Of a stretch of 64,000 nt of DNA, positions 54,643-63,710 are shown in pieces; within the stretch, counting starts at the first letter, position 1, and the number at the start of each line of letters is the position of its first letter. The notes under the pieces were generated by a model, which saw only the letters and a program-made list of their open reading frames with translations, had not been told where the DNA came from and searched no databases. The DNA is from Candidatus Zipacnadia bacterium. Its GTDB lineage: Bacteria > Armatimonadota > Zipacnadia > Zipacnadales > UBA5352. A program made the position numbers and the translations under genes. The stretch spans positions 62,001-126,000 of the forward strand of contig JALGSU010000005.1 of the NCBI GenBank assembly GCA_029821735.1, written 5' to 3'.

Positions 54643-55449
54643 ATGGCAGCGGAATCGAGGCAGGAAGAGTCATCGGTCATGCAGCTTCTCACCGCGACGT
54701 TCGTCGGTGTGCTGGGTGTGTTGATGTCACTATGGGCCTTCAGTACGCTCGTGGGTCCGCAAAGCACACACGCGACGATCGAGGCCCGGCTCGGATCATT
54801 CATCTACTGGACACAGCCGTTCGTGTACCTCGGTGCGGGGATCCTGGCCGGCCAGGGCAATGCCAAAGCCGGCCCGATGCGCGCGCCTATCATCGGGCTC
54901 TTCCTTGCAGCATTCGCCTACGCCATTGTCCGCCGGCTGGACCTGCTCCCGCCGGGCGGCACAGTCATGGGCTACATGATCACCGCCGGGGCACTCTTCG
55001 GACTGGTCGGCGCCGTTCTCGCGACACTGCTTGGTGACAAAGCAGGCAAGGCCGTTTCCCTGCTGGCGGTGGTGGGAGTGGCCGCCTACATCGTGGCCTA
55101 CTTCAACCTGGGCTCAGTCTCGGGCGAAGTGAAGCGCGAGATGATCCAGCGCGCCCAGGGCGTGACCGTCGCGATGGATACGGTGACGGTGCCAGACGTT
55201 CCGCTGTGGCTGCGCGATCCTCAGAGCGGCGTCGAGCTCTACCGCACGACTTCGAACGCATCCGGCCGCTACCTGTTTGGCAAGGTTGCTCTCGGCGAAT
55301 ACGAGCTGTACACGATAAGCGGACAGGGCCAGGATCGAGCAATGATCAAGCAGTGTGTTACCGTTGAGCGGGCGTTGCTGGGTGGTACGCCGGGCCAACT
55401 CGTGACGCTGCCGGCTGTGATTCGAGAAGCAGGCAACATCTTCGAATAG
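54643..55449 (+). CDS. Membrane protein with a carboxypeptidase-regulatory-like domain
   Basis: 268 residues; AGAGAGGA lies ahead of the ATG. Four or five hydrophobic helices span residues 13-165. The C-terminal 100 residues read as one beta sandwich of the carboxypeptidase D regulatory type (G-V-E-L-Y-R-T-T-S-N-A-S-G-R-Y, then V-A-L-G-E-Y-E-L). Such domains occur in extracellular or periplasmic positions. No family is recognised and no partner is visible; the efflux operon starts 170 bases downstream with its own promoter. Confidence 0.6.
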   Translation: MAAESRQEESSVMQLLTATFVGVLGVLMSLWAFSTLVGPQSTHATIEARLGSFIYWTQPFVYLGAGILAGQGNAKAGPMRAPIIGLFLAAFAYAIVRRLDLLPPGGTVMGYMITAGALFGLVGAVLATLLGDKAGKAVSLLAVVGVAAYIVAYFNLGSVSGEVKREMIQRAQGVTVAMDTVTVPDVPLWLRDPQSGVELYRTTSNASGRYLFGKVALGEYELYTISGQGQDRAMIKQCVTVERALLGGTPGQLVTLPAVIREAGNIFE

Positions 55450-55521
55450 CCCCACAGACAGTTTCAGGCCGGGGTGGAACGGGGTACAGGCCGCTTTCTT
55501 TCCTCGCCCTATGCAATTCAC

Positions 55522-55550
55522 TTGACTCATGCCATTCACTCTTGTATGCT
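55522..55550 (+). promoter_or_regulatory. Promoter of the efflux operon
   Basis: TTGACT and TATGCT with exactly 17 bases between, close to the sigma-A consensus, 70 bases before the AbrB-like start. Two AAATCAT direct repeats (55560-55566 and 55569-55575, spaced 9 bp) lie just downstream of the -10 and could be the operator of the AbrB-like protein. Confidence 0.65.
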
Positions 55551-55619
55551 CCTGCGGTAAAATCATGTAAATCATACTCTGCTGCATTGTACGATTTGCT
55601 TTTGGAGGAGTGCTGCACG

Positions 55620-55886
55620 GTGATTTCAAGAGAAAAGCTGGAGAAGGCATTCCGAGGATCTGTGACGGTGGGCGAGCGTGGCCAAGTGGTCATCCCCGCG
55701 GAAGTTCGTGAGGAAATGGGGATTGTCGCAGGCGACAAGCTGCTGGTCTTCTGTGGCCCCGAAGGGCCGATGGTGGCCCTCGGGAAGCTGTCGAGTCTGG
55801 AGATGGCGGCCAATGAGATTCAGCAGGTTATCGCTCATGTGCAGGACGAAGAGACTGACGCAGATGGAGAGCAGGATGATGAATAA
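55620..55886 (+). CDS. AbrB/MazE-type transcriptional regulator
   Basis: 88 residues from GTG 55620, which has GGAGGAG nine bases upstream; an ATG frame from 55542 runs through the promoter. The N-terminal swapped-hairpin DNA-binding domain shows V-T-V-G-E-R-G-Q-V-V-I-P-A-E-V-R-E (about residues 14-30). The C-terminal 35 residues are acidic and helical. AbrB-type proteins are dimeric transition-state regulators or antitoxins; no toxin gene follows. It overlaps the start of the TolC gene by 8-11 bases, so it is translated as part of the efflux operon and probably controls it. Confidence 0.75.
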   Translation: MISREKLEKAFRGSVTVGERGQVVIPAEVREEMGIVAGDKLLVFCGPEGPMVALGKLSSLEMAANEIQQVIAHVQDEETDADGEQDDE

Positions 55887-57306
55887 GGTGACCGCGCGAG
55901 CGTGGCTCGCGGTGGTTCCGCTGGTGGCACTCGCGCTCCTGGTGATGGTGCCTGTGGCGGCCCAAGAGGTCGTGGACGCAGCGCCGGTCTATCCGAACTA
56001 CGTCGAGATCGGCCCGCGTGGTGAGTTGATACTCACGCCCGACGTGGTAGCGCGCCTGGCACTGGACCGGAACCTGCAACTCGCCGCAGCAGGCGCTGGG
56101 ATCCGTGAGGCACAGGGGCGCTTGCAGCAGGCGCGGTCGGCGGAGGGTTTTACCGCGTCGATCTCCGGAGCGATTGTGCGGATGGGTCCGACCACGAGTT
56201 TTGAGTTGCCTGCAGGCGAGGACGGGGGCGGCGCCGACGGGGGTGGCGGCGGAGAAGCCATTCAGCTCAGCTCCAACCACCTCGAGACGGCGACTCTGCA
56301 AGTCAACAAGCCTATCTACACGAGCGGGCGCATCGAACTGGGTCAGGGCATGGCGCGCACGGGCGTGCTGGCCGCGGAATTGACGGAGGGCAGTGTAAGA
56401 CGCGCGCTGCTGCTGGCCTCGCAGGAGGGGGCCTACGCAGTGCTACGCCTCAAGCAGCTCGAGGGTGTGGCGGCGTCGCGCGTGACGGCGGTGTCCGAGC
56501 ACGTTCGCCTCAGTGAAGTGATGGAGGACGCAGGGGTGGTGGCGCACTTCGAGGTGGTGCAGGCGCAGACCGAGTTGTCCAATTCTCGGCAGGACTTGAT
56601 CACCGTGCAGACGGGCGTCAAGCAGGCCCGAGCCAGCCTGTGCAATCTCGTGAACTTCCCCCAGACGACCGAGGTGGACGTTACCGACGGTCCGCCGCCG
56701 ACTCAGCCCGAAGGTGACCTGCCGACACTTATCGATCAGGCGTGGGCCAACCGGCCCGAGGTGCGACTGGCGGAGACAGGGCTGGCGATCGCGCGCATGA
56801 ACACGAAGCTGGCGCGCGCCGACATGGGCTGGAACGTTGCCCTCACCGGCAGCTACGCGCGGCAGTCAGTTGCGGGTCTGACCGGTCAGTATTCATGGCA
56901 GGCGGGCATCGCGTTCGAGAAGCCGCTCTTTGACTCAGGCACGCGCAAGGGCAAGATCGCGGAAGCGCTCGCGGGCGTGGCGGCGGCTGAACTGCAGCTT
57001 GAGAAGACACAGGAGGACATCGCCCTCACGGTCGCCCAGCAGAGCCTGGCGATCGATGAGGCGGTCGAGAAGATCGCGACGGCCGCGCAGGGCGTCGTGG
57101 AGGCGCGCGAACGGCGCCGCATGGCGCAACTGCGCTACCGCGAGGGCGTCACTCAGGGCGTCGAAGTCCTCGATGCCGACACCGCTCTGGCGGCGGCAGA
57201 AGGCAATCTGGTAAACGCACAGTATGACCTGCAACTGGCGATAGTACGGCTGCAGGCGGCAATGGGTGTTCTTGACGTGACCGAGCAGGAGGTCGAGCCA
57301 CAATGA
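55876..57306 (+). CDS. TolC-family outer membrane efflux protein
   Basis: About 475 residues; GGAGAGCAGG precedes two adjacent ATGs (55876, 55879). A signal peptide ends near P-V-A-A-Q. Two repeats of the outer membrane efflux domain are visible, each with long helices such as L-Q-Q-A-R-S-A-E, V-Q-A-Q-T-E-L-S-N-S-R-Q-D-L and A-A-A-E-L-Q-L-E-K-T-Q-E-D-I-A. TolC trimers form a beta barrel in the outer membrane with a periplasmic alpha tunnel. A glycine-rich loop (G-G-G-A-D-G-G-G-G-G) near residue 115 is unusual. It overlaps the adaptor gene by four bases (ATGA). Confidence 0.88.
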   Translation: MMNKVTARAWLAVVPLVALALLVMVPVAAQEVVDAAPVYPNYVEIGPRGELILTPDVVARLALDRNLQLAAAGAGIREAQGRLQQARSAEGFTASISGAIVRMGPTTSFELPAGEDGGGADGGGGGEAIQLSSNHLETATLQVNKPIYTSGRIELGQGMARTGVLAAELTEGSVRRALLLASQEGAYAVLRLKQLEGVAASRVTAVSEHVRLSEVMEDAGVVAHFEVVQAQTELSNSRQDLITVQTGVKQARASLCNLVNFPQTTEVDVTDGPPPTQPEGDLPTLIDQAWANRPEVRLAETGLAIARMNTKLARADMGWNVALTGSYARQSVAGLTGQYSWQAGIAFEKPLFDSGTRKGKIAEALAGVAAAELQLEKTQEDIALTVAQQSLAIDEAVEKIATAAQGVVEARERRRMAQLRYREGVTQGVEVLDADTALAAAEGNLVNAQYDLQLAIVRLQAAMGVLDVTEQEVEPQ

Positions 57307-59015
57307 AACGACTGTATTCCGCGGGCCTGGCGCTCGCGGTTCTGGCAGCTTTGACAGCATGCATCTGTGCGGGGTGTGGGCAGAAGGGTAGCGAAGTCGA
57401 GACCGAGACGGGCTTGACCAAGGGCACGCCGGTGGTCGTGGCCACCGCCATGCGCGGGGCCATTGAAGACACACTGGAATTGACAGGTACCGCCCAGGCC
57501 AACGACGAGGTGGACGTAGTCCCAGAGATGGCCGGCAAGGTTACTCGCGTGTATGCCGACGTGGGCGATTACGTGCGACGGGGCCAGACGCTGGTGAGGC
57601 TGGACACGCAGATCGCGTCAGCACAGGCGAACCAGGCCGCAGCCGGCGTGACGGCCGCGGAAGCGTCTCTGGAGCAGGCTCGGACCGCCCGCGACCTGAC
57701 TGACAACCAGACGGACATCGGCGTGAAGCTCGCGGAGGCGCAACTGGCAGCGGCGCGAGAGCAGCTCAAGAAGGCTGAGGCCGCGGCTGCACTTACCGAA
57801 TCGACTGTGGCCACCAACATCGAGCAGGCCAAGACCGGCGTGCAGAGCGCCGAGAACATGCTCGCCGAGGTGCGCGCGGGTTCGCGAGACCAGCAGCGGC
57901 TGCAGGCCCAGTCTCAGGTGGATCAGGCCAAAGCATCGCTGGCCCTTGCACTGAGCACATATGAGCGCAACCAGAAGCTTTTCGAGGGTGGCGCGATCGC
58001 CGAGTTGCAGTTGGATCAGGCGCGCACGCAGCACGAAGTTGCGCAGGCCCAGTACCAGTTGGCGTTGCAGGCACAGAGCCTGACCGAAGAGGGCGCGCGC
58101 TCGGAGCAGGTGCGCCAGGCTGAGTTGGGCGTGCAGGCCGCGCGCGACCAGTTGCGACTGGCCGAAACAGCGCGTGGGCAGATCGCCATCGCCGAACGTG
58201 ACGTAGATACAGCACGCCAGGGCGTGCGGCAGGCTGAAGAGGGCCTGAATGCGGCGATCGCCAACCGCGATCAGGTTGCAGTGAGCGAACGCCAGATAGA
58301 GTCCGCGCAGGCCATGATCGGCCAGGCAGCGGCGGCGCACAATGCGGCGTCCGTGGCAGTTGCCAAGCACTCGGTGCGCGCCCCAATCGCCGGCCTCGTC
58401 GCGCAGCGGATGGTAGACAGGGGCGAAGGCGCTTCCCCAGGCATGCCGGTCATGCGCCTGGTAAGCATCAACCCCATCAAGATCGAGGCGGTCGTGAGCG
58501 AGTTGGATGTGGACCGCATCCGCCTGGGAGACCGTGGCGTTGTGAGCTTCGATGGCCTGCCCGAGGACGAGTTCATGGGCACAGTGATAGACATAGCCCC
58601 GCAGGCCAGCCTGGACAGCCGCAACTACGTGGCCCGGCTGCAAGTGGACAATGCGACCGGCGTCATCAAGCCCGGCATGTTCGCGCGAACGCGCCTCGTG
58701 CTGGACTCGCGCAGCGACTCGGTGCTCATCAGTCGCGATGCTCTGGTTGAGAGCGGCGAGCAGCGCCTGGTTTACGTCGTGCAGGACGGCAAGGTGCAGG
58801 TGCGCGAGGTGACGGTGGGAGCTATTTCCGGGAACATCGTGGAGGTGGTCGAGGGAGTGAGTGAGGGCGAGAGCGTCATCGCTACCGCCCAAAGCGTGCT
58901 GGCAGACGGCGAGAGGGTCACGCCCAAGGAGCGCGGGGCAAGCGACGAGCCAGAGGAGAAAGGCAATCCTGCTCAGCAACCGACACCAACAGCTACAACT
59001 GCCAACGAGAGCTGA
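57303..59015 (+). CDS. Efflux RND periplasmic adaptor (membrane fusion protein), long hairpin type
   Basis: 570 residues, against the usual 350-450. The signal sequence has the lipobox L-T-A-C at 17-20, so the adaptor is probably lipid-anchored. A lipoyl-like half domain (V-D-V-V-P-E-M-A-G-K-V near 66-76) is followed by a helical hairpin of about 250 residues (roughly 105-355), almost entirely alanine/glutamine-rich heptads, then the second lipoyl half with V-R-A-P-I-A-G-L-V near 358, a beta barrel, and a C-terminal membrane-proximal domain. The long hairpin would extend the tunnel between permease and TolC. The ATG overlaps the TolC stop. Confidence 0.88.
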   Translation: MKRLYSAGLALAVLAALTACICAGCGQKGSEVETETGLTKGTPVVVATAMRGAIEDTLELTGTAQANDEVDVVPEMAGKVTRVYADVGDYVRRGQTLVRLDTQIASAQANQAAAGVTAAEASLEQARTARDLTDNQTDIGVKLAEAQLAAAREQLKKAEAAAALTESTVATNIEQAKTGVQSAENMLAEVRAGSRDQQRLQAQSQVDQAKASLALALSTYERNQKLFEGGAIAELQLDQARTQHEVAQAQYQLALQAQSLTEEGARSEQVRQAELGVQAARDQLRLAETARGQIAIAERDVDTARQGVRQAEEGLNAAIANRDQVAVSERQIESAQAMIGQAAAAHNAASVAVAKHSVRAPIAGLVAQRMVDRGEGASPGMPVMRLVSINPIKIEAVVSELDVDRIRLGDRGVVSFDGLPEDEFMGTVIDIAPQASLDSRNYVARLQVDNATGVIKPGMFARTRLVLDSRSDSVLISRDALVESGEQRLVYVVQDGKVQVREVTVGAISGNIVEVVEGVSEGESVIATAQSVLADGERVTPKERGASDEPEEKGNPAQQPTPTATTANES

Positions 59016-59074
59016 GCCGGGGAGCATGCCCCCGCGGCACCTGAAGAGCTACAGAAGAGAGGCCTGTTGATCAG

Positions 59075-62000
59075 ATGGGTTTGACCAAGTTTGCCATATC
59101 GCGGCGCGTCACCATAGCAATGCTCATCAGCATCCTGCTGGTATTGGGAGCGGTGGGCCTGAGTGAGATGCCGTGGGAGTTGTTCCCAAGGATCGAGATC
59201 CCCATTGTCACGGTAGTTGTGCCCTACCCCGGCGCGGGGCCTGAGGAGATCGAGCAGCGGGTGCTCAAGCCGCTCGAGGACGAGTGCGCGGTCATCGAAG
59301 GCGTGCAGGTGGTGCATGGGTACGCACGCCAGAACGTGGCCACGCTTTCGGTCAACTTCAGCTACGGCACCGACTTGGACGTGGCTGCTGCGAATGTGCG
59401 CGACGCAGTGAGTCGCGTCCAGGGCGTGTTCCCCGACGGCACGAAAGAGCCCTCGGTGATGAAGCTGGACATCGGCGCGCAGCCGGTGTTCACCATGGGC
59501 GTTACCGGGAACCGCCCCCCTGACGAGATGCTCAAGCTCATCGAGGACCGGATCAAGCCGCGCCTGGGCTCGATCGAGGGCGTGGCCAATGTCACGCTCA
59601 CCGGCGGTCAGCAGCGCGAGATCCAGGTGCTCGCGGACAAGGCGCGCCTTGAAGCAGTCGGTATGACGATGTCCCGCCTCGCCGGCGCCATCGCTGCGGG
59701 GAACTTCAACATGCCCGCGGGGAACATCCAGGAGGGGATGCGCGACTACCGGGTCCGGGTGCTGGGTGAGGTCGAGACCATGGACGAGTTGCGCCGGCTG
59801 GTGCTCAACACCAAGACCGGCGGGACCTTCAGGCTCGAGGAAGTGGCCGAGGTGCGCGACACGGTGGCGAAGCCCACCAAGTACGCCCGCATCGACGGTG
59901 TGGCCAGCGTCGCGGTCGGCGTGATGAAGCAAAGCGACGCCAACACGGTCACCGTCTGCGAGGGCGTAGAAGTCGCCATCGAGGAACTCAGCGAGATACT
60001 CCCCGATGACATCGAGTTCACAGTCTCCTCGAACGACTCCGAAGCCGTAATCGAGTCGGTGCTTGACCTGTACAAAGCAATCCTCTACGGAGCGCTCTTT
60101 GCGGCGCTCACCGTTTTCTTGTTCCTGCACAACTTCCGCGGCACGATCATCGTGGCGCTGGCGATCCCCACCGCGCTGCTGGCCACATTCCTGCCCATCG
60201 GCGTGGCGGGGCATTTCACACTCAACATGATGGTGATGCTGGGGCTGGCGCTGTCGGTTGGGGTTCTGATTGACGATTCGGTGGTGGTGCTTGAGAACAT
60301 CGAGCGGCACCTCAAGCGCGGGGAGCTGCCGGCACAGGCGGCCATCAACGGACGAGCCGAGATCGGCGCGGCTGCGGTCGCGATCACAATGGTTGACGTC
60401 GTCGTCTTCCTGCCCATCGCGCTGATGGGCGGCCTGGGCGGACAGGTCTTCTTCGGGTTCGCCATAACGGTTGTCGTCTGCGTGCTCCTCTCACTGCTGA
60501 TGGCCTTCACGCTCACGCCCATGCTGGCTTCGTGGTGGTACCGGCGTCAGCGGAAGGACGAGGCGGCTCCCACAGGCTTGGCCGCCCTCTTTGCCCGCTT
60601 CTTCGCGGGATGGGACCGCGGCTTCGCCTGGCTGGAGGCGATTTACGGCCAGACGCTGCGCGGCGTGATCCGCCACCCCTACCTCACGGTGGGCCTCGCA
60701 TATCTCACCCTCGTCCTTGTGATGGGCGGGCTTGGTCGAAATCTGGGCTTCGAGTTCTTCCCGGCGTCGGACTCGAGCGGCGCGACTATCACGGTCAAGG
60801 CCCCGGTGGGCACGCGGCTGGAGGAGACAGACCGCATCGTCAAGCTCATCGAGCAGCGACTGTCAAACCGCGACAAGTATCCAGAGATAGAGCACGCATT
60901 CGCCACTGCCGGCACGTCCGGCGCGGGGATGGCGGGCGCCGGCCATGACGGGGCGCGGTGGGGCGGGGTGACGCTGTCGCTTTACAGCACCCTCGAACGC
61001 CGCGCGGAAGGCCAGCGCTCCTCGGACCAGGTGGCCCTGGACCTGCGCGAGGAACTCGCGGATATTCCGGGCGTGGATTTGACAATCAACGCGGCCGCCC
61101 ACGGCGGCCCTCCTGGCGCGGACGTTGACTTCATGGTGTATTCCGAAGACAACGAACTCCTCCAGGAAAGCGCCATGACCATCCGCAACGCCATGGAGCG
61201 AGAGATTGATGGCCTCTACCACTGCGACGTGTCCAGCGAGTCGGGACAGCCTGAGATCCAGATCAGGCTCGACCGCGACCGCGCGAATGATCATGACCTG
61301 AGCGTGGCGGAGGTGGCCTCGGCGCTGCGCGCGAGTATCGAGGGCGACACTGGCAGCAAGTATCGTATCGAGGGCGACGAGTATGACATCCGCGTGCAGG
61401 TGCCCGAGTATGACCGGGCCAGCGTTGGTGGCATCGGCGACCTGTTTGTTGGTCTGGGGCGCGCGGATCAGCCGGTTCACCTGAGCGAAGTGGCCGATAT
61501 CACGGTCGGCAGTGGCCCCACGATGATCGAGCACTACCAGCGCCGCCGCACTGTCAACGTCACCGCTTACGTGACCGATGTAATCGCGAGCGGCGACGCC
61601 CAGGCGGCCCTCGCACCTATGCTGGATGGTATGGACTTGACCGGGGTGGACTGGGCCTGGGGTTTCGGGGCCAAGATGGAACGCGAGATGATGAGCAGCA
61701 TGATGCGCGCGATTCTCCTGGCCATCGGGTTCGTGTACATGGTCGGCGCGGCGCTCTACAACTCGCTGCTCGAGCCGCTGAACATCCTGATGGTCTTCCC
61801 GCTCGCGCTGGTGGGAGCCGTTGTGGGTCTGGTGGTCTGCGGCATGAATGTGAGCCTCATCGCGCTCATCGGTTTCATCATGTTGATGGGGCTGGTGGGC
61901 AAGAACTCGATTCTTGTGGTTGACTACACGAACACTTTGCGCGCGCGTGGTCTCGAACGAACCGAGGCGCTGCTTGAGGCGGGACCGACGCGGCTGAAGC

Positions 62001-62260
62001 CGATTATCATGACCACCATGGCCGCCTCAACGGGGATGCTCCCGACGGCCCTGGCGATGTCTGAGGGCTCAGAGTGGCGTGCGCCGATGGCGATCGTGGT
62101 CATCTTCGGACTGATCCTCTCCACCGGCGTCTCACTGCTGGTCGTGCCAGCCACCTACTGCATCTGGGATCAGGTCGGCAGCTTCTTCACCAGCCTGGGC
62201 ACGCGGCTGTTCGTGCGCAAGGACGAAACAACTGACGCCGATGACGGCGAGGGAGAATAG
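59075..62260 (+). CDS. RND efflux transporter permease (HAE1/AcrB-like)
   Basis: 1,061 residues, the standard size. The first transmembrane helix is near residue 11 (V-T-I-A-M-L-I-S-I-L). Helices 2-6 lie at about 330-490 with G-V-L-I-D-D-S-V-V-V-L-E-N near 395-407, which carries the two aspartates of the proton relay; a large periplasmic loop follows (about 560-870), then helices 8-12 ending near 1040, with G-L-V-G-K-N-S-I-L-V-V-D near 950. Two porter domains are recognisable by V-F-P-D-G-T-K-E-P near 122 and D-V-D-F-M-V-Y-S near 685. It drives proton-coupled export of drugs, lipids or metabolites. Substrate unknown. Confidence 0.93.
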   Translation: MGLTKFAISRRVTIAMLISILLVLGAVGLSEMPWELFPRIEIPIVTVVVPYPGAGPEEIEQRVLKPLEDECAVIEGVQVVHGYARQNVATLSVNFSYGTDLDVAAANVRDAVSRVQGVFPDGTKEPSVMKLDIGAQPVFTMGVTGNRPPDEMLKLIEDRIKPRLGSIEGVANVTLTGGQQREIQVLADKARLEAVGMTMSRLAGAIAAGNFNMPAGNIQEGMRDYRVRVLGEVETMDELRRLVLNTKTGGTFRLEEVAEVRDTVAKPTKYARIDGVASVAVGVMKQSDANTVTVCEGVEVAIEELSEILPDDIEFTVSSNDSEAVIESVLDLYKAILYGALFAALTVFLFLHNFRGTIIVALAIPTALLATFLPIGVAGHFTLNMMVMLGLALSVGVLIDDSVVVLENIERHLKRGELPAQAAINGRAEIGAAAVAITMVDVVVFLPIALMGGLGGQVFFGFAITVVVCVLLSLLMAFTLTPMLASWWYRRQRKDEAAPTGLAALFARFFAGWDRGFAWLEAIYGQTLRGVIRHPYLTVGLAYLTLVLVMGGLGRNLGFEFFPASDSSGATITVKAPVGTRLEETDRIVKLIEQRLSNRDKYPEIEHAFATAGTSGAGMAGAGHDGARWGGVTLSLYSTLERRAEGQRSSDQVALDLREELADIPGVDLTINAAAHGGPPGADVDFMVYSEDNELLQESAMTIRNAMEREIDGLYHCDVSSESGQPEIQIRLDRDRANDHDLSVAEVASALRASIEGDTGSKYRIEGDEYDIRVQVPEYDRASVGGIGDLFVGLGRADQPVHLSEVADITVGSGPTMIEHYQRRRTVNVTAYVTDVIASGDAQAALAPMLDGMDLTGVDWAWGFGAKMEREMMSSMMRAILLAIGFVYMVGAALYNSLLEPLNILMVFPLALVGAVVGLVVCGMNVSLIALIGFIMLMGLVGKNSILVVDYTNTLRARGLERTEALLEAGPTRLKPIIMTTMAASTGMLPTALAMSEGSEWRAPMAIVVIFGLILSTGVSLLVVPATYCIWDQVGSFFTSLGTRLFVRKDETTDADDGEGE

Positions 62261-62264
62261 CACC

Positions 62265-62561
62265 ATGCAGGCGGACAAGCTGGCGCTCATTATCGTGGAG
62301 TCAAGCGCCGAACCGGACGTGATGGCAGCGCTCGAAGAGCTTGACCTGAAGAGCTACACGCGCTTCGCGGATGTGCCCGGACATGGCGAGACCGGACGTA
62401 GAGACGGAAGCCCGATCTTCCCTGGCCTCAACACGCTGCTGATGCTGGCGATCCCGGGCGACAAGGTGGAGCCGATGGTCACGTCCCTGCATGGAGTGCG
62501 CGACTCGTTCATCGTCACACCGGGCATGAAGATCATCGTCACCGACTGTCAGATGTACTGA
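62265..62561 (+). CDS. P-II-like small protein at the end of the efflux operon
   Basis: 98 residues from ATG 62265 (GAGGGAGA upstream), five bases after the permease stop. The secondary structure pattern (beta-alpha-beta-beta-alpha-beta) and the segments A-L-I-I-V-E-S near 6 and L-L-M-L-A-I-P-G near 60 fit the P-II ferredoxin-like fold of small proteins found beside RND transporters; I recall the name PG0541 for a related family. Such proteins may sense a ligand or regulate the transporter. No nucleotide-binding T-loop motif of true P-II is evident. Confidence 0.65.
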   Translation: MQADKLALIIVESSAEPDVMAALEELDLKSYTRFADVPGHGETGRRDGSPIFPGLNTLLMLAIPGDKVEPMVTSLHGVRDSFIVTPGMKIIVTDCQMY

Positions 62562-62577
62562 ACCGATCGTACACCGC

Positions 62578-62612
62578 AAGGGCCGCCGTGGCGCAATGCC
62601 GCGGCGGCCCTT
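62578..62612 (+). terminator. Strong intrinsic terminator of the efflux operon
   Basis: AAGGGCCGCCG and CGGCGGCCCTT plus inner GGC/GCC pairs form a 14-15 bp stem around GCAAT, followed by TTCTTTTT. It lies 17 bases after the P-II-like stop and is the clearest terminator in the window. Confidence 0.88.
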
Positions 62613-62635
62613 CTTTTTGTGCGCATGCCCGGGGC

Positions 62636-63688
62636 CTATGGGGCTGGCAGATCGAGGTGCTCCCCCCAGGTGAGCGAGACCGCACGGTCGGTCTTCCCCT
62701 GGTTGACCGCGTACCCATACATGCCGAGGAAGGTCTGGCAGTGGCCGCGCTTCTCGCCAGCGGGCCGGTGGGTGAACTCCCAGCAGTGACCGGGGGCCCA
62801 GATCGGGGTGAGCAGTTCGTTGATGGCGGCAGCGGTGTTCACACCACGCCAGTAGCTGGGGCCACCGACGACCAGGTCTACATGCCGGCCGCCCCGCACC
62901 ATCAACTGCAGCCAGCCGTACAGGCGCAGCCCACAGTTGATGTCCCCCTTTGCGAGCATGCTGACACCGTCCGACGTAGTGATGAGCCAGGCGTTGCAGG
63001 CAGTGCCGGCAGTGTGCTCGTTGTTGCCCCACTGACGATCCCACAAGACATCGACCTGCAACGACCCGAGCGTATGGGGCTCGTCGATGGTCTGATCCAG
63101 CACGACCAAGCTGTCAGCCCAGGGCTGGTCGGCCCACATCTCTTTCATGCTGGCCGTGCCGATGACTGTCTTGCCGGCGGCCATCAGCGCGCAGGTGATC
63201 TCGTAGTCGACGTGATCCTCATGCTGGTGCGTGTGGAATGAGTAGTCAACGAGCGAGGCTATGCGCGCGACCTGCTCATCAGTTAGGCAGAACGGTACGC
63301 CCTCTTCCTCGGGCGTGATCGTCAGGTCCTTGTTGGGGCCCTGGTCGAGGTCGATGGCGAAGACGGTGTCGGGTGTCTGCACCAGCATCGCGCTGGAGTA
63401 GAGCTGGAAGACCCGCATGCCCGTCTCCACGTGTTCAGTCTCCAGCAGATGCAGTGCGTGGTCAACGGTACCACGGTAGTAGGCGATGAGGTCGGGCGCG
63501 TGTTCGCTGTCGGGCTGCATGATGAACAGGTCCAGGGCTCTGACGGCGTCGGTGCGCTCGTCGGTCTGCGGCACGGTCGGCGGGTTGTCCACCAGGCCTT
63601 GCCACAGCGCAGCGCCCTCACCATCAGCGCTGCCGACCGTCGCGAAGCCGATGACTACAAATAGCGCTGCTGGCCAGAGGAGACTCAT
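62636..63688 (-). CDS. Secreted metallo-beta-lactamase-fold hydrolase
   Basis: 350 residues with a signal peptide (M-S-L-L-W-P-A-A-L-F start, cleavage near G-S-A). The metal motif is H-T-H-Q-H-E-D-H-V-D near residues 150-159, followed by M-L-A-K-G-D near 245 and A-P-G-H-C-W near 311. The insertion of a residue in H-x-H-x-D-H is a variation seen in several outlying members. Residues 20-90 are a helical N-terminal extension. It is convergent with the efflux operon across the terminator and is followed by (upstream on the minus strand) a sugar ABC permease. Substrate unknown. Confidence 0.75.
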   Translation of the reverse strand: MSLLWPAALFVVIGFATVGSADGEGAALWQGLVDNPPTVPQTDERTDAVRALDLFIMQPDSEHAPDLIAYYRGTVDHALHLLETEHVETGMRVFQLYSSAMLVQTPDTVFAIDLDQGPNKDLTITPEEEGVPFCLTDEQVARIASLVDYSFHTHQHEDHVDYEITCALMAAGKTVIGTASMKEMWADQPWADSLVVLDQTIDEPHTLGSLQVDVLWDRQWGNNEHTAGTACNAWLITTSDGVSMLAKGDINCGLRLYGWLQLMVRGGRHVDLVVGGPSYWRGVNTAAAINELLTPIWAPGHCWEFTHRPAGEKRGHCQTFLGMYGYAVNQGKTDRAVSLTWGEHLDLPAP

Positions 63689-63710
63689 TGCTGGCGGCTC
63701 CCTTCAGGGA

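Noticed and set aside
55620..55886. AbrB-like gene as the antitoxin of a toxin-antitoxin pair
   Set aside because: The next gene is a TolC-family protein with a signal peptide, and no PIN or MazF-like toxin is adjacent.
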